DNA from: Pedosphaera sp.
GTDB taxonomy: Bacteria; Verrucomicrobiota; Verrucomicrobiae; Limisphaerales; Pedosphaeraceae
Assembly (NCBI GenBank): GCA_028293265.1
Contig: JAQGPB010000035.1
Coordinates: forward strand, 1 to 6,372
Reading direction: 5' to 3'
Length of the DNA stretch: 6,372 bases
This document shows, piece after piece, positions 6,363-6,372 of the stretch; the first letter of the stretch is position 1; the number at the start of each line of letters is the position of its first letter. The translations under genes and the position numbers were made by a program. Below the pieces are notes generated by a model that was not told where the DNA came from, did not search any database, and saw only the letters and a program-made list of their open reading frames with translations.

Positions 6363-6372
6363 GTTGGGCGTG

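Overview
The window is a moderately GC-rich stretch of bacterial chromosome with four protein genes. It looks like an environmental heterotroph. The mix of a GWLATKLEATGQ-type Gfo/Idh/MocA oxidoreductase, a secreted beta-propeller/phosphoesterase fusion and a secreted SxxK serine hydrolase suggests Verrucomicrobiota (Limisphaerales/Pedosphaera-like). Planctomycetota or Acidobacteriota cannot be excluded, and no marker gene is present to settle it.

Layout. Positions 1-818 (+) hold the C-terminal two thirds of a Gfo/Idh/MocA oxidoreductase whose Rossmann half lies left of the window. It converges, over a 38 bp gap, on a 2.5 kb minus-strand gene (857-3394) for an exported YVTN/YncE-type beta-propeller fused to a phosphoesterase (PF04185-like) domain. 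That gene has its own near-consensus sigma-70-like promoter (3431-3459) in the 96 bp gap behind it. Next on the minus strand is an exported beta-lactamase-fold serine hydrolase (3491-4756). The 157 bp gap 4757-4913 holds a small hairpin and the isolated 3' end of a tRNA-Gly gene (about 4859-4890). A minus-strand amidase-signature enzyme (4914-6362) fills the rest and begins at the right edge, so its true start may lie outside.

The three minus-strand genes are codirectional, but the promoter, the hairpin and the tRNA remnant argue against one operon. All are hydrolase or oxidoreductase functions of scavenging or secondary metabolism, and no shared pathway can be read from the sequence. I see no defence system, CRISPR array, transposase or integrase.

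The two most interesting signals are structural. First, the propeller gene contains two short arginine-rich segments that look extra to the family. Each coincides with a DNA palindrome (3247-3301 and 2495-2536), reminiscent of palindromic elements inserted in frame into coding sequence. Second, the tRNA-Gly 3' fragment has the T-arm, acceptor 3' strand and CCA but no matching 5' half. That is the expected footprint of an integration (att) site, and it would place the amidase on the inserted side. All functional statements rest on motif recognition by eye, without any database search.
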